This document shows, one piece after another, positions 12,270 to 24,269 of a stretch of DNA of 64,000 bases. The notes beneath the pieces are model-generated. The model was not told the DNA's origin. It searched no databases and saw nothing but the letters and a program-made list of their open reading frames with translations. Each line of letters starts with the position of its first letter. Position 1 is the stretch's first letter. Source of the stretch: Humulus lupulus (Eukaryota; Streptophyta; Magnoliopsida; Rosales; Cannabaceae); assembly GCF_963169125.1 (NCBI RefSeq), contig NC_084798.1:196845481-196909480 (forward strand). Direction: 5' to 3'. Made by a program: the position numbers and the translations under genes.

Positions 12270-15230
12270 CATCTGAAAGAAGGATAGGCATATAAAGTCA
12301 GAAAGATGTGGGTAGATACCACAAAAATTGAAACCAACTTACCAGAACCGAGGTCACCGATTGGCCCTGAGAATGATGGGTCATTTTTTTCTCCCTTATT
12401 TGGGCCCATCGATGAGGTAGTATACTCCCCATGTTGTCTCCCGCCGTCACAAGCAGCCCCACGGCCAGGGAGTGACCTCATCCCCAAGGTCCGGAGGTAC
12501 TCTTTGAAGCCAACATGGGTTGATCCCTCCAAGTTATCTTGTCTTTGCTCGGCAAGAATTCCACTCAGAGTCCCCATCCAGGGGCGGGGGGGCACAACTC
12601 AACAAAGTAGCCAGGAAAGGTGTCGACTCCTCAGTGATAGCTTTGCCGCGTTGCGTAGCTCGATTGAAGGCCTTCTGGGCCGCAAGAAGTTTCCCCACAT
12701 CTACTAGACGTAGTGGGGGAGGATTGACCATGGCCTTGCGAGAGTCTGTTGTAGGGACCGAGCTTGTAATTGACAACGAGATCTCGAAGATAAAGACAAT
12801 TAGCCCAGCCGCCTAAGTAGCTGCAAAGGCATCGGAGGTGCTGACCCTTATTCTTTTCTGAGCCTCCCGAGCCACCTTTTGCTTGTCGAAAATCAAGCGC
12901 ACGGAGTCCATTTGACCTGAAACGCAATAAAAGACAAGAGTTAGTCAACAAAGGATAAGGAAACAGGAAAACAAAGTTCAATAACACAATCCAGCATTGG
13001 GAACGTCATCACACCATCGAGGATCTCCTCAGCAGTAGGGAACCTCTCGGGGGGGAGATCTTCTAGTATTTCTCCGGAATTTGCTTCACTTTCCAAGGAT
13101 ACCAATTCCTCGACCGTCCTCGTCATGGCATCCATTAGTAAGCTCAGGTCTAGGCCCACATTGGTGCTATATTTGTTGAATCCCCGAGCCCTCATTTCCA
13201 TAAGTTGATCCACCACTGATTTTCCTGCGAGATCCCTATGATGGTGGTGATAAACCTCCTCATCGACACAGTCAACGTAGTCAGCATACTGTCGCCTCGA
13301 CCAGCGTCGAACGACATACCCGTACCAAGGAAAATAAGACATAAAAGATGAGTGTCTTGGACTGTGACGCTCTTCAACTGTCCATGGAAAAAAGTGATAA
13401 ATCTCCTCACCTTGGTTCTCAGCTTTTAGTTAACTCAGGGTAAGAAGGAAATGGGTGGCGCATTGGACACGTACGACTTCGAAGGCCTCGTCGACCTCAT
13501 CCTCCAGCTCAATATGGGTCTCGGGAGCATTTCCCTTAGATTCTTGGGTGTTGGGAACGATTAGAACCAAATTTTAAGCCTCCTCCTTGGTGTTCATCAA
13601 GATCAACTATCGAAAGTTCTTGGCATCCTCATCAATATCATTTTCCAGGTGCCCAAGGTCTAGTTCGTCCAAGTCGGCGAGCTTGTCGACCACCGTCACA
13701 AGGAAGATTTTCTTCTCCCTTTGGTGTGGGTTGACTAACCCCGTCATGTTGAGCCGATCAACTCTTTGCTCGAGTCCGATGAGTCCTACTTCTCGTAGCG
13801 AAGCAGTTGTTATCAACAAGTAAATATCCTTCTCTTCCTGAGAGAGGGCATGAATGACTTAGGTTCACATCAAGTACTCATCTATCTATTTAGGCCTCGA
13901 GTATTGATCTATGAAAGAAGAGGTTAGAGGTGGATGAGACAAAGGACCAATAGACCATAGGGTGAAGGCCAAATGGAGTCGATGATTATTGCAGGTGTCA
14001 AAGCCTGTTGAGAAGAAGAATTTGTTCTTGGATTCTCAGGGTTTGTTCCCATTGTGGTGGAGAGTTCGGTAGGGTGATGCCCACTTCGTCAGCTAGTAAA
14101 TTTTGTCCTCCTCCTAACCATCTTTCTTGAAAGCCACTTTCAGTCGGAAATGGTGGTGAAGCTCATCGGGGCTCGGGAGGACCCAATCTTTTTCCTCGCA
14201 CAAAATGTAGAAAGTCGCTCGTATTCAATAGGCGTTGGGAATAAGCTAAAAGGGGGAGATCTGCATCCACACTACGAATTCAATGAAGTACTGCTGGAGT
14301 GGAAGGGTCACCTTTACTTCCAAGTGGGCCTGGTTCCACACTGAAAACCTGTTGTAGGCATAACATGCCATCTTCGTCCTATCAGGGACCTTGTTAATGA
14401 AGTGAGTGGAGGAGAATGTGTAATGCTCCTCAATAGCTCCAAGCATGTCCACTGATGTTAGTTTGAAAAATATGTACTCTAATTCAAATTGTGTGGCCTA
14501 GGAGAGAGGGGCCCGAGGGTCTAGTGTGGGGCCTAGGGGCTGTAAAGCGGTTGAAGGTCCTGCTCGGGCAAGTGGAGCTTGAGCCCTCGGACAGGTAGCA
14601 CCACGGTAATTCCGAGTGAGGAAAATAATGGACCAAATGTCGTGATAGCCTGAGTTCATTCAACAAACTCCCAATGCCTTCCTTCGTGGAACTCTCTAAA
14701 CTCGCGAGTCGTAGTTTCCCTTGAAGTGGCTAAGTCATCACGTTCTTTGCTCTCCCTCTGTAAACGTAAATTCCTCGACATCTTGATTTTCTGGTTCGTC
14801 GTGGAGTAAAGATAAAAACTCCATGTCGAAAGAATGATATATGTGTACGCTTAACTCTTCGAGTTCGGAGTCACGAGACATCTGAACACACAAAAATGAG
14901 CAGTTAAGCACTTATTCAAAGAGGAACACTAAGGTACTCCAGTTAACATGCAAAACTCAAAGAGGAATACCGTGTGGGACAAAACCTAGAGCAGATCGAG
15001 AGGTTCTATACCATATTCAAACATTGGAAGAGAAAACTCAAGGTAGAGAGACTTACGTGATAAGAAGCATCGGTAGGTCTGGTATGTATTCCTCACGCGG
15101 ATAAATTGATGCCTTTTGACTTTGAATATCCTTGCCAAACTGTTGGGGTGGTTGATTGGCTCCAGGTCTAGATTGAGAGTGAGAGTTAGGGAGATTTTTG
15201 GTAAATGGTGCAAGTATAAAACTCAGAGAA
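12270..15230 (-). pseudogene. element H antisense ORF remnant (putative gypsy-type transposon family)
   Basis: Several minus-strand frames line up in the order expected for the antisense gene of Tat elements. The clearest is 14246-14452, with CYAYNRFSVWNQAHLEVK then LPLQQYFIEFVVWMQISPF, matching the family's conserved 'Leu-Pro-aromatic-Phe ... Pro-Phe' core that in B reads LPLDQYFTEFLNYVKLTPF. Downstream frames at 13607-13819 and 12941-13342 are acidic (EELVSLESEANSGEI), and 12269-12987 may be the C-terminal part. A minus-strand acceptor-like sequence, pyrimidine-rich and ending TTTCAG, lies near 12916. Frames are broken repeatedly, so no protein can be assigned. Function of the family is unknown. 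Confidence 0.55.
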
Positions 15231-15712
15231 ACGCAAGAATGATAGAAGGATTTCTACTGAAAGGGAAAAGAAGAGGGCCCTCCTAAATTTGAATCAATGG
15301 ATAGATCATTGATGTAGGTACTCGAGTACTATCCGACGGCTCGCCTTGAAAAGTACCATCTCGAGATGCACGTTGAGCTAATAGCCTACTTCTCAGAAAA
15401 GACTAGAAGATGAATTCGCATAGTCCCGACCAGTCGGCATGTGATGCATGTCCCTCATATTTAATGCATTCGGAGAGATCCAACCACTCAGCTCACGCAT
15501 AGTGGCCTAACAATTAAAGCGATCACAGAGGTTCTACCACTAGGGAATCTACGCGTGTCCTTCTAATAGACCCCGACTCAAATTATGAGGTGGTCCTCAT
15601 ATTCGACACGTGTCTAGCCGAACATAGACTTATCGACCAGGAGCCGAAACATCTTTTTGCAACGTGTCGATTGGTGAGAAGTCTCTACCGCATGAAGTAT
15701 GTTGTAGACTTT

Positions 15713-15721
15713 GGGGGAAAA
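15713..15721 (+). promoter_or_regulatory. polypurine tract of element H
   Basis: GGGGGAAAA directly precedes the TG of the LTR. The same arrangement occurs before the 3' LTRs of A (35461-35470) and B (63055-63064). Confidence 0.7.
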
Positions 15722-16508
15722 TGTTCCAGGCTTTTTTCGGCCTACTGTCCACGTCAGCGATAAGCAACACATGGCGACTGATATGTCTTATCTCTCGAGA
15801 AGTCCTTGGGATGGGCTATCATGCCAACAAGTCATCAGTGTGCAAGTTATTAAACTTCTGAGGAAGTGTCTCGGGACCCCTTGTGGGTTCTAAAGTGTAA
15901 CGCCTCAGGAGGTCTCCAAGGTCAGGTCCATTTAAAACACTTTCCCGTTAACTTCTCGAAGAGCCCAAGGAGCCCCAATAACGGCTTAGCGAGATTTTTG
16001 TAAGGCTGGGGACGACAAAGTTCAAACCCTGTGTGGACTTGAATGAAGAAGTGGTCCCAGATTCCTTTCCATTAGGATTTTGGGGGCCACACCCTTTTTA
16101 GGCTAGGGAATTGCCCAATTCAGTCTATAACTAGGTGACACGTGTAAGGTGCCCAATATGTAATGAATAATTCCCACAAAATGCGAGGAAGAATAAAAAC
16201 GTATCTTTCATCAAAGGCAAATGGCCATTTGAGATGCCCTCATGCCACCTATAAATAGGGCATGAAGGGGTCATTTGTAAGGATCTGAAATCCTAGAATT
16301 TAGACTCCCATTTTACCTTGGAGCAAGAATATCATCTTCCCAAGCTATAAACCCTAAATAGCATGTGATTTCAGCAAGTTTTCCTTTATACAAGTGACTC
16401 ATGAACTAGGCCTCGTGAACGGCCAAACCACAAAAACGTGTATTTTGATTCATTTCTTTTTACTAGCTCTCTTCTCATTTTACTAGCTGTCAGAAAATCG
16501 GGTCAACA
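15722..16508 (+). repeat. 3' LTR of element H
   Basis: A stretch of 787 bp from TGTTCCAGG to GGTCAACA. The 3' terminus resembles that of the A and B LTRs (CGTCAACA). A TATA box, TATAAATA, lies near 16253. The partner LTR is not in the window. The next 80 bases (16509-16588) to the copia-type LTR are unassigned. Confidence 0.7.
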
Positions 16509-16588
16509 GTCTATGTCCTTGTCTTGTTCCCATTTAGACGGAGAATCCTCGCTCCATTAGAGGTGGGTTCCAACAGACCCAATCCCCA

Positions 16589-17159
16589 TGTAAAAAAAAA
16601 TTATCCTAAAACATAATGTATAACATTATTCAATTTGTAAATATTTACATAATTATTGAGTATTGAAATTCTATTTTTAGTAATTACCAAATTAAATAAA
16701 CCAGGTGAATCAATTAAGGTGCGGAATTGTAATTAAATGTTGAAACAGATTTTAGATCTGTCGAGATAGAATAAGAACTTGTCAGGCAGAAATTGAACAC
16801 AATAAAAAGACAGTGCAAAAACAATAAAGAACACAACAAATTTTTACAAGGTTAAGAAACCCTTTCAGATAACCTACTCCTTGGGGCCACGCCCAAAGAA
16901 TAGAACCAATTAATAAAGAATCACAAGTACAAAAATATTGACTTAAACAAAACAAGACTCCCTCCTGAGATTTGTCCAACTTTGATGTACTTCTCTTTAC
17001 TAATCTGATTTGATTGAAACGCCTAACTACTTGAACTCCCTTCAATGGCCCACGAGTGCTTGCATCCTCCCGAAGGAAGGCCTGTAAAAACCTTCTCTCT
17101 AAAATGATAAGAATTATGTTCAAATTACAACATGTATTCACTCCTGAATATGGTATTGT
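16589..17159 (-). repeat. copia-type 3' LTR, left half (split by element A)
   Basis: This belongs to a minus-strand element whose 3' LTR was interrupted by element A; the other half is 36111-36746. Joined, the LTR would be about 1.2 kb with TGTAAA...TTTACA ends (16589 and 36746). The left boundary is inferred from this terminal inverted repeat. Sequence style (for example 'aatttttacaaggtta') resembles LTRs of SIRE-like copia elements. Confidence 0.55.
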
Positions 17160-17795
17160 TGTACCCTAATTTTAGCTCGAGTCATTCACTCAGTTCACGT
17201 GGGCACATGTGGTGTTAGGCGTCCTGGCTTTACCCCGAGCTACAAGCACAAAGGTTATAAAGTTTGAGCTCATAATATTCAAATAGTTGTCGAAGTACGA
17301 GCTCGGAGAGATATACAACTCGTGATAACTCAAATATATTGAGTACCCGCGGATCCCCAAAGACTCGGGTCCCATAATATGATTATTTATGACCAGGCTG
17401 TCATATTTAATGTCCCAGGTATTAGGAGAACATTTACTTTATGATCAAATCATATCCCATTATAAATGGGAAATATATGTATTAAATGTAATAAATATGT
17501 ATATGCGTGATTGACTCACGCGATTACCCAAACCTGTCCATGGAATTTCTCTATAAATACTAAGAATATTGGACAGGAAAAGGGACTGATTATTCTGTAA
17601 TACTGAAACTTTGCCAAAATAGAGAGAGAAATAGCAATAATATAGACTCGTGGACTAGGTGGATTTTAACCACTAAACCATGTAAAAGATTTGTGTTCTT
17701 CTGAATTCATTTCATTTTTCTATTACGGTTTATTACTAAGCACTAATCTACCTTATTATTTCTTAATACACTATTGGCGAAAAACCGCGTCAACA
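17160..17795 (+). repeat. element A 5' LTR
   Basis: It begins TGTACCC and ends CGTCAACA; if the shared TGT before it is counted it begins TGTTGTACCC at 17157. The TGTACCC start is chosen because it gives B a perfect target-site duplication. A TATA box, TATAAATA, lies at 17552-17559. It lacks an approximately 85-bp segment present in the LTRs of B. Confidence 0.88.
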
Positions 17796-17798
17796 GTT

Positions 17799-17816
17799 TG
17801 GTGCTTTTGTTGAGAG
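17799..17816 (+). promoter_or_regulatory. primer binding site of element A
   Basis: TGGTGCTTTTGTTGAGAG starts 3 bases after the LTR; B has TGGTGCTTTCATTGAGAG in the same place (41468-41485). TGG pairs with the CCA end of a tRNA. I cannot name the tRNA from memory. Confidence 0.75.
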
Positions 17817-17856
17817 GGAAATTAGTGCTTCGTCAAAATCCCAGTCGAATCTCATC

Positions 17857-20427
17857 ATGGTGCTCACTCGCTCAATGCACGAAAATGAGATAAAATAGCT
17901 TGGTGGGGAGGAGGCCCATAAAACTGCTATTACGAATGAGCATGGCTCTAAAGTCCAACAACGTCCGGGAAAACAACCGGCTAGTCATGGCGAAACTGGG
18001 AGTTCGGCGTCATTACCACTGAATCCAAACCCAGACTACTTAAATGTCATTGAGTTGCAAATATGTAGTTAAGAAGTCATCTCGCTAAGGCAAACAGGTA
18101 AATTGAGGAGGTTTTGGCTCGGTTACCCCCTTTCGCAACCGACGTTAATGTCGAAAAGAGGCAAAGTCGGTCTCACAAGTCCCACAGGAATAACCGATCC
18201 AAACCAAGTCGACCAGTCAGAACTGCCACCCCAAGTTTTGTTCCTACAGGGCGAGACTGCCAGAATGCCCATCCCAGTGGCCCTCGTAGGGGTCATCAAC
18301 ATATCAGTCGATCAGTTAGAACTACAACCCAAAGTTCACCGCCTCCTTCACAAGCACCTATGAATGCCCATGGCAACCCACAAGGAGGGGCTGGGACAGA
18401 CACACAGAGACAAAATGTTCCGGCAAACCCTCTTATGTCACGATCAGATTGTTAGGAGCAGAGAGCTAGGAATAATGGGACAGAACAAAGGCGGGCTAAT
18501 TTAGTTCACCCTGATGGGACAAGGATTGCCTCGCCAATTAGGCATCCCCCATCACCCATAAGACATGGCTGGATTAGTAGGTCGGGATGGCCATAATTGT
18601 TTTATGGAGACACCCATAAGACATCTGACGCCACCTCGTCCTACACGGGATATTCCTACTTATGGAGACAGCAGGAGAAATACTCCTCTGTCTACCCATA
18701 CCTATGTCCCACGGACACATGTCGAAAATCCAGATCCTCGACCTCAACCGCAAGCTGTAAGCTTGGAAAATGGAAGTTATTGGACTAAAAGTCATCGAAG
18801 TGGTAAGTTCGAAGGCGATCTCATAAATCATATGAGTTTGTCACAAAGCCCTCGATACGATTCATAGCCTGATCTGCGTGATCATCTAAATTCATAGAGA
18901 AGAAATTTAGCTCAGGATGAGGATGTTAGTTATACTCGTCGAGAGGGAGGTCCTTCCATAGTACATGATAATGGGAATGCCCCACCAAACCAAGCTCGAC
19001 CTTGGAGGGACAATAACCCATCAAACACGTATGATAGGATGGGAGTTGTTGAACAGCTTGCAAATAACCTAGGGACCAGGGACAAAACTCTAGAGAGGCT
19101 GGCTCAGATGGAAGATCAAATGAAGAAGCTTTTATCTGAAAAGATAAATACAATTGCAACTCAGAGGATGAGCTCGAGCCTTTCGCACCCAATATTGTGG
19201 TGGCTACAAATCCGATGGGCTTCAGAATGCTACATTTATCAAATTTTGACGGAGATGGAGATCCATCCGATCACCTCGGGATGTTTAACACCATGATGAT
19301 GGCCCAAAATTTCGGACTCGATCTAAGGTGCATTTTATTCCCTTCAACACTGATTAGGTCAGCTAGGTAGTGGTTTAAACAATAAAATATGCATTCTATA
19401 TGCTCATGGAAGAAGTCTTCTTCTAATTTCAAGAAAGCATTCTGGGCTTCCCAGACAGCATGGGTTAAGGCTGATTCGTTAGCCAATGTAAAGCAGCAAC
19501 CTGACGAAACGTTGAAGGCATATATAAGTAGGTTTGCCAATGTCTCTGCACAATCTAAAGATGTCAATGACAGCAACAAGCTCATGGCAATGAGGACGGG
19601 AATCCTTATTGGAGGCGACCTGTGGCAAGAATTACAGAGAAAATGAGTTAATAGGGTGGACGAGTTCTTGGCACGAGCTCAAAGATGGATTAACTTTGAA
19701 GAAGCACGAGCTTTCGTCGCAAGAACCAGCCAAATCCCTATCCAGCCCGTGGGAGTGGTAACGGACGTTGCAGCTACGGCTCAAACCGTTATCCAGAATA
19801 ACAAGGGGGGAGTAACAAAAGGAAGGGAAATGGTGAGGGCGACCAGAGCGGAACAATGAAAAATAAATCTGGGGAGAAATTCAAGCCTGTTTACGCCACT
19901 TAAACCGACCTCATGGATACTAGGGAGCGCATTTTCCATGGAAAAAACCTGAACCGTTGAAAAATCAATGAGAGAAGAGAGATCCTTCAAAGTTCTGCCA
20001 ATTTCATAATGATATTGGTCATAACATTGATGACTGCCAACAGCTGAAGGATGAGATTGAAACTCTTATTAGAGCAGGTCCTTTGGCCCCATACGCCCAA
20101 AATCGGGTGGACCCTAATCAGCCCACTGGACAAAACCCTTCGTCAGCTCTCGAAGCTCTTGTCAATCAAACAAGAGCTCAACCGAATTAGGACGATCCTC
20201 CTCCAATAATAGGAGGAGATATAACCACCATTTCGGGAGGACCTCATCTAACAACCACGAGCAGAGGAGCCCAGAAGAGGTATATTAACGAATTGAAATC
20301 CCACAACGAAGTGGAATTCATCCCAGAATAGTGGTTATCGAAACAACAACGATTGGAAGAGCAACCAATCATTTTTACAGAAGAGGATGCTAGCCACGTC
20401 CAATTCCCACATAACGATCATTTGGTC
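17857..20427 (+). pseudogene. gag: element A gag (broken)
   Basis: The ATG at 17857 matches the gag start of B (MVLTRSMH). Conserved blocks follow in the order seen in B: an N-terminal ALARLPPFATDVNV-like block near 18114, the capsid-like core near 19039-19646 (FPSTLIR...WFK, then DETLKAYISRF), and a CCHC-like block near 19995-20060 reading CQFHNDIGHNIDDC, in which both Cys are kept (B has lost both). Several stops and frameshifts break it. A 44-bp filler at 18567-18610 has no counterpart in B. The protein would form the element's particle. The end is set at insertion D. Confidence 0.75.
18553..18624. repeat. 14-bp direct repeat flanking a 44-bp filler in A gag
   Basis: CACCCATAAGACAT occurs at 18553-18566 and 18611-18624. 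Between them, 18567-18605 matches 20466-20504 of solo LTR D with only two differences. B has a single copy and no filler at the matching place (about 42222-42235). Confidence 0.85.
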
Positions 20428-20874
20428 ATAACTGTAATGCCCCAAAATCCCTAATGTGGTTTAATGGCTGGATTAGTAGGCCGGGAGGGCCATAATTGTT
20501 TTATTATGCCATTAAATGATTATATGCATGTTTATGTGAATTATATTATAATATGATGTTAAATGCATGCATGTGGGTCCACATTTTCTTATTAGGGCAT
20601 TTTGGTAATTTGGCCCGTTGAGGGCATATTTGTGTATTTTGGTGCATATTGTGATTTATGGATGAGATCCCATTATTATGGGGATAAATTCGAGCTATTC
20701 GGAATGAGATGGTCTTATGTTGCAAATTAGCGGTTTTGTCATAACGGGGTCAATTATTGGGATATTGGATAATGGGAATGATCATTTGATGATATATTGA
20801 GAGTTATTGAGATCAGGAGGAAATTCGTGGAGTTTTGACTATTTTGTCCCCGGGGGTGTTTTTGGGACCCCGAG

Positions 20875-23139
20875 TGTAACGCCTTGGATAGCCAAGACCG
20901 TTACACTATGTACTTGTAAAAGTGGAAGACTCGCTAATCAAGTCATTATCTCAAAAACGTGTCACTAAGTGTGTAAGAGCTAGGGTTAAAAAGGGTTTGG
21001 TCTCAAAATACTCATTTCATATATGTAAACTGTAGTAAACATGGGATCCCATAAGAAAACAAAATTATAATAAGTTTACAGACTCCCAAAAATACATGAG
21101 TATTCACTAGCCATACTAAGGCAAAACAGACAATCTTTAGGTTTCACGTCCTTGCCTAGACCTCTACCGTGGCGGCCGAGCACCTGGCTATGTACATTCC
21201 GCTCGCTGAGCTCTCCAGTCAAGGCTGGTCTAACTTTCCCTTGCCTTTATCTGCACCACGTAGCACCCGTGAGCCAAGGCCCAGTAAGAAAACATCTTAT
21301 ACAACTCAATCAATAATAGCAGACAATTAATTCATTAAGCATGTATTCTCATCAGATAATCCACAACAGATGTTCAGCTCATACATTTAGATTCAAGATA
21401 CAATCAATCACATATTACACTCATATCACATAATAGTCAGGGCCGATGACTTAGGCCGCACCCTCTGTTTAACCCACTAACTCTGGCCCGCTTAAACCGA
21501 GCTCAGTGCATAATAAGCTGTCCTCGGCTACCAGTGGCCGAGCCGCGCCCTGTGCGCTAGTGAAACCCTTGGCACCCTTAGGCCATTGGTTCACTAAATG
21601 GCTTGCATGGCATAATACCATCTTTTCAAGCGTTTACAATAGGGAGCCCTTAGTCCCATCACATATATTCAACCAGGTGCAGTTTTCTTACCTCTAGTTT
21701 GTACAGTTATTGAATTACGAGCAACGCCCCTCAAGCACGATCCGTTCCCGAGCCTAAGCCTTTATCACCTAGTCACAACCAAAGTATAGGGTTTCATTAA
21801 TTCTCAAATATAGGTTTTCGGTTACAAAACTAACTCTCGGGAACCCAAATTCCACCAGGCACGGTGGTGAAACCAATCCCGAGCACACTAGACCACTTTC
21901 CCGTGCCTAAAACCCTCAAAAACTCATGTGTGCAACCAAGGGCTGCGGCCCTAGCCTCAAAATAGAACCAAGCCCACACTGAACAACACATGCACCGCGA
22001 CCCTAGCTTTGGGCGCCGCGGCGCCCTCCCATGGCCGAGCCTTCTTGGCCCTTTTTCATCCTAGGGCCACAGCGCTCTAGAACAGAGTCGTGGCCCTCCC
22101 CTTCGTGCCTAGAAAACCCACCATTTCTAAGCTTGAAACCTCACCTTAAACCATCCCAAATCTCCCCAACTCATAACCAATTAATCCCAACTTCTTTAGC
22201 ATGATCTAAGCAACATAATTCCACAGAAAACATAGCCTAGCACACACTAATCTTCTCTTTTCAATTTCTGAAACCCAAGAGCTGTAAACACTTAAACCAG
22301 CCATTTAAACCCAATTTAAAACCTCTAAACCATGAGTTGAAACTTACCTTTCCTGTTGAATCACTTCACCAAGCCAAAGCCAAGCTAAGTCCCCAAGTTT
22401 CCTCCTTAATTCTGCCTCAAAACATCAAAACCATATTTGCTTCAACACTTAACCAAAACCCAGAATTCTAACCACAGAGAAGAAAATTAAAAGCTTACCT
22501 TAACCCTGTTTTGGTTCTTGATTAATCCCTGAGCTAAGCCTCCAAATCCCCACCTCAATCCTCAGAAATTCCAGCTTGATTCCCTTAAGTTTTCTGTGTT
22601 TTCCTTCCCTTTGTTTTCCCTTGAGAGTGAGAGAGAGCTGAGACAAAAGTTTTAGTCGATTTGTATTTTCTAAAGGCTTCCTTATGTCTATCTTACTCGT
22701 TAAGTTAATCCTGAGGCTCGGGGTTCCGGAACCGTCCCCGAGGCCAAAATGGTAAAATCCCCCAATATTCCCGCCTAGACATCCTAACCTAGAATATATC
22801 TCCATATATTTATTTTCATGTCCCGATAGTCCAAATCACTACCCGCTATCTAAAAATACCCCCAACTTATCCAAAGTCATATCTTAAGTCCCGTTGTGAC
22901 TTTTCCCTCTATCTGACCCTAAGATCGTCTCGAGTCGTGCTCTGCGAACCTGTCCACATAATAATGTGGTTCTCACATATATCACATATTTATTTCATAT
23001 TATCACATAATATCATCAACTATCATATAAACATTACTAAACATATAATTACTCATTTAAATCACAATTATTCCATTAATGCCCTCCTGGCACACTAATC
23101 AAGACCCTTAAGCCTTATTAGCGATTTTGGGTCATTACA
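20875..23139 (-). mobile_element. solo LTR E nested in D
   Basis: This 2265-bp insertion has TGTAACG...CATTACA ends and a perfect 5-bp duplication, CCGAG (20870-20874 and 23140-23144). Read on the minus strand, its start (TGTAATGACCCAAAATC) resembles that of D (TGTAATGCCCCAAAATC), so E is a member of the same LTR family in reverse orientation. No coding region is seen; the longest frames are under about 100 residues. Confidence 0.9.
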
Positions 23140-24269
23140 CCGAGCTTTAGGTTTTATTTGAGGTTACTTAAGCTTGAAGTAGTCTGTTAGAAGAAAACTT
23201 ACATTAAAACACTTTCTCTCTCTCTCGTTAACCTTTGTGACCATTCGTGGCAATTTCGAAGAAATCTTGAGTTCTAGGAGTCGGAATCAAGCGTGGATCC
23301 ATGCATAACGATCCTAGGAAAGATTAGAAGATTCTTGACCAAAGGATATAGCGAGAAATAACCCAATCAAAGGTAATTTAAGCTTTAAGTTTTAAGTTTT
23401 AGAGTTTCTAAGCTTTGATTTGGATTTTTTGTATCGATGAGTTTTTGATTCGTTTGAGACTTGGGATTTGATGATTTTGGATTATTGGGAAGTTTGGGAA
23501 CTTTGATTTTTGGATTTGGAGATGTTTAGGTATGTTTTTGGAAGGTTTAAAATGTGAGAAATTGGAGTTATGGCAGGTTTCCCAGGTGGGGCCGCGGCCC
23601 AAGCTCGATGCTGAAGATGGTGGGGTTTTGTGTGTGCTGGGGGCCGCGGCACTGGGTATAGTGTGTCATGGCACTTGCTCCTGGTTTGGCTGGGGGCCGC
23701 GGCTCATGAGGGTTTTTTAGGCAAAATGGGCATTTTGATCATGGGAACTCAATTTTAGGCCTCGGGATCGTTCCTACTACCCGGTTTAGTGGGATTTGAT
23801 GTCCTGGAGGCTAGATCTTGGTTTGGGAACCTTTGTTATTCATTTTATTGATGGAATCCCATAATTGGTTATGACTAGGTGACCGCTAAGGAACTAAAAG
23901 GCAGATCGTTCTCAAGGGTCGTTCTTTTATTAACTCTCGCTCGAATCAGAGGTAAGAAAACTGCACCCCATATGTGACATGCATGGTTATTCGTGAGGCA
24001 TGTTGAATGTTTAAATGTGGACATGGATTGAATATTGAATGCTTAGCAAATCTTGCTTACTTGTGTATGGCACTGACTGAATAGTCAAAATTGGCAATGA
24101 TGTCAGTATCAACTGTGAAGTTGTGACTTATTAGTCAAGTTCGGCAGTGGTACTGGGCACTGGTCACATAGTATTGACTCATAAGTCAAGAATGGCCTTA
24201 GCGTGTTTAACGCAAGTCAACAAAGATTAGATATAATCGACATCTGCATTAAATGACTCAGAATAGTGT

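Larger units (their letters stand above)
12270..16508 (+). mobile_element. element H: 3' part of a Tat-like retrotransposon
   Basis: Only the 3' end is recognisable: an antisense extra ORF region (12270-15230, minus strand), a polypurine tract (15713-15721) and a 3' LTR (15722-16508). The layout matches A and B, whose antisense genes also lie just before the 3' LTR. No gag or pol homology is visible to the left, so the element is truncated or the rest is unrecognisable. The orientation (pol would be on plus) is inferred from the polypurine tract and the antisense gene. Confidence 0.6.

Noticed and set aside
12306..12707. 133-residue plus-strand frame in element H
   Set aside because: It overlaps minus-strand frames that fit the antisense gene better, and has no recognisable domain.
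17799..17816. Assignment of a specific tRNA to the A/B primer site
   Set aside because: I could not match the complement to a tRNA with confidence; a search against plant tRNA 3' ends would decide.
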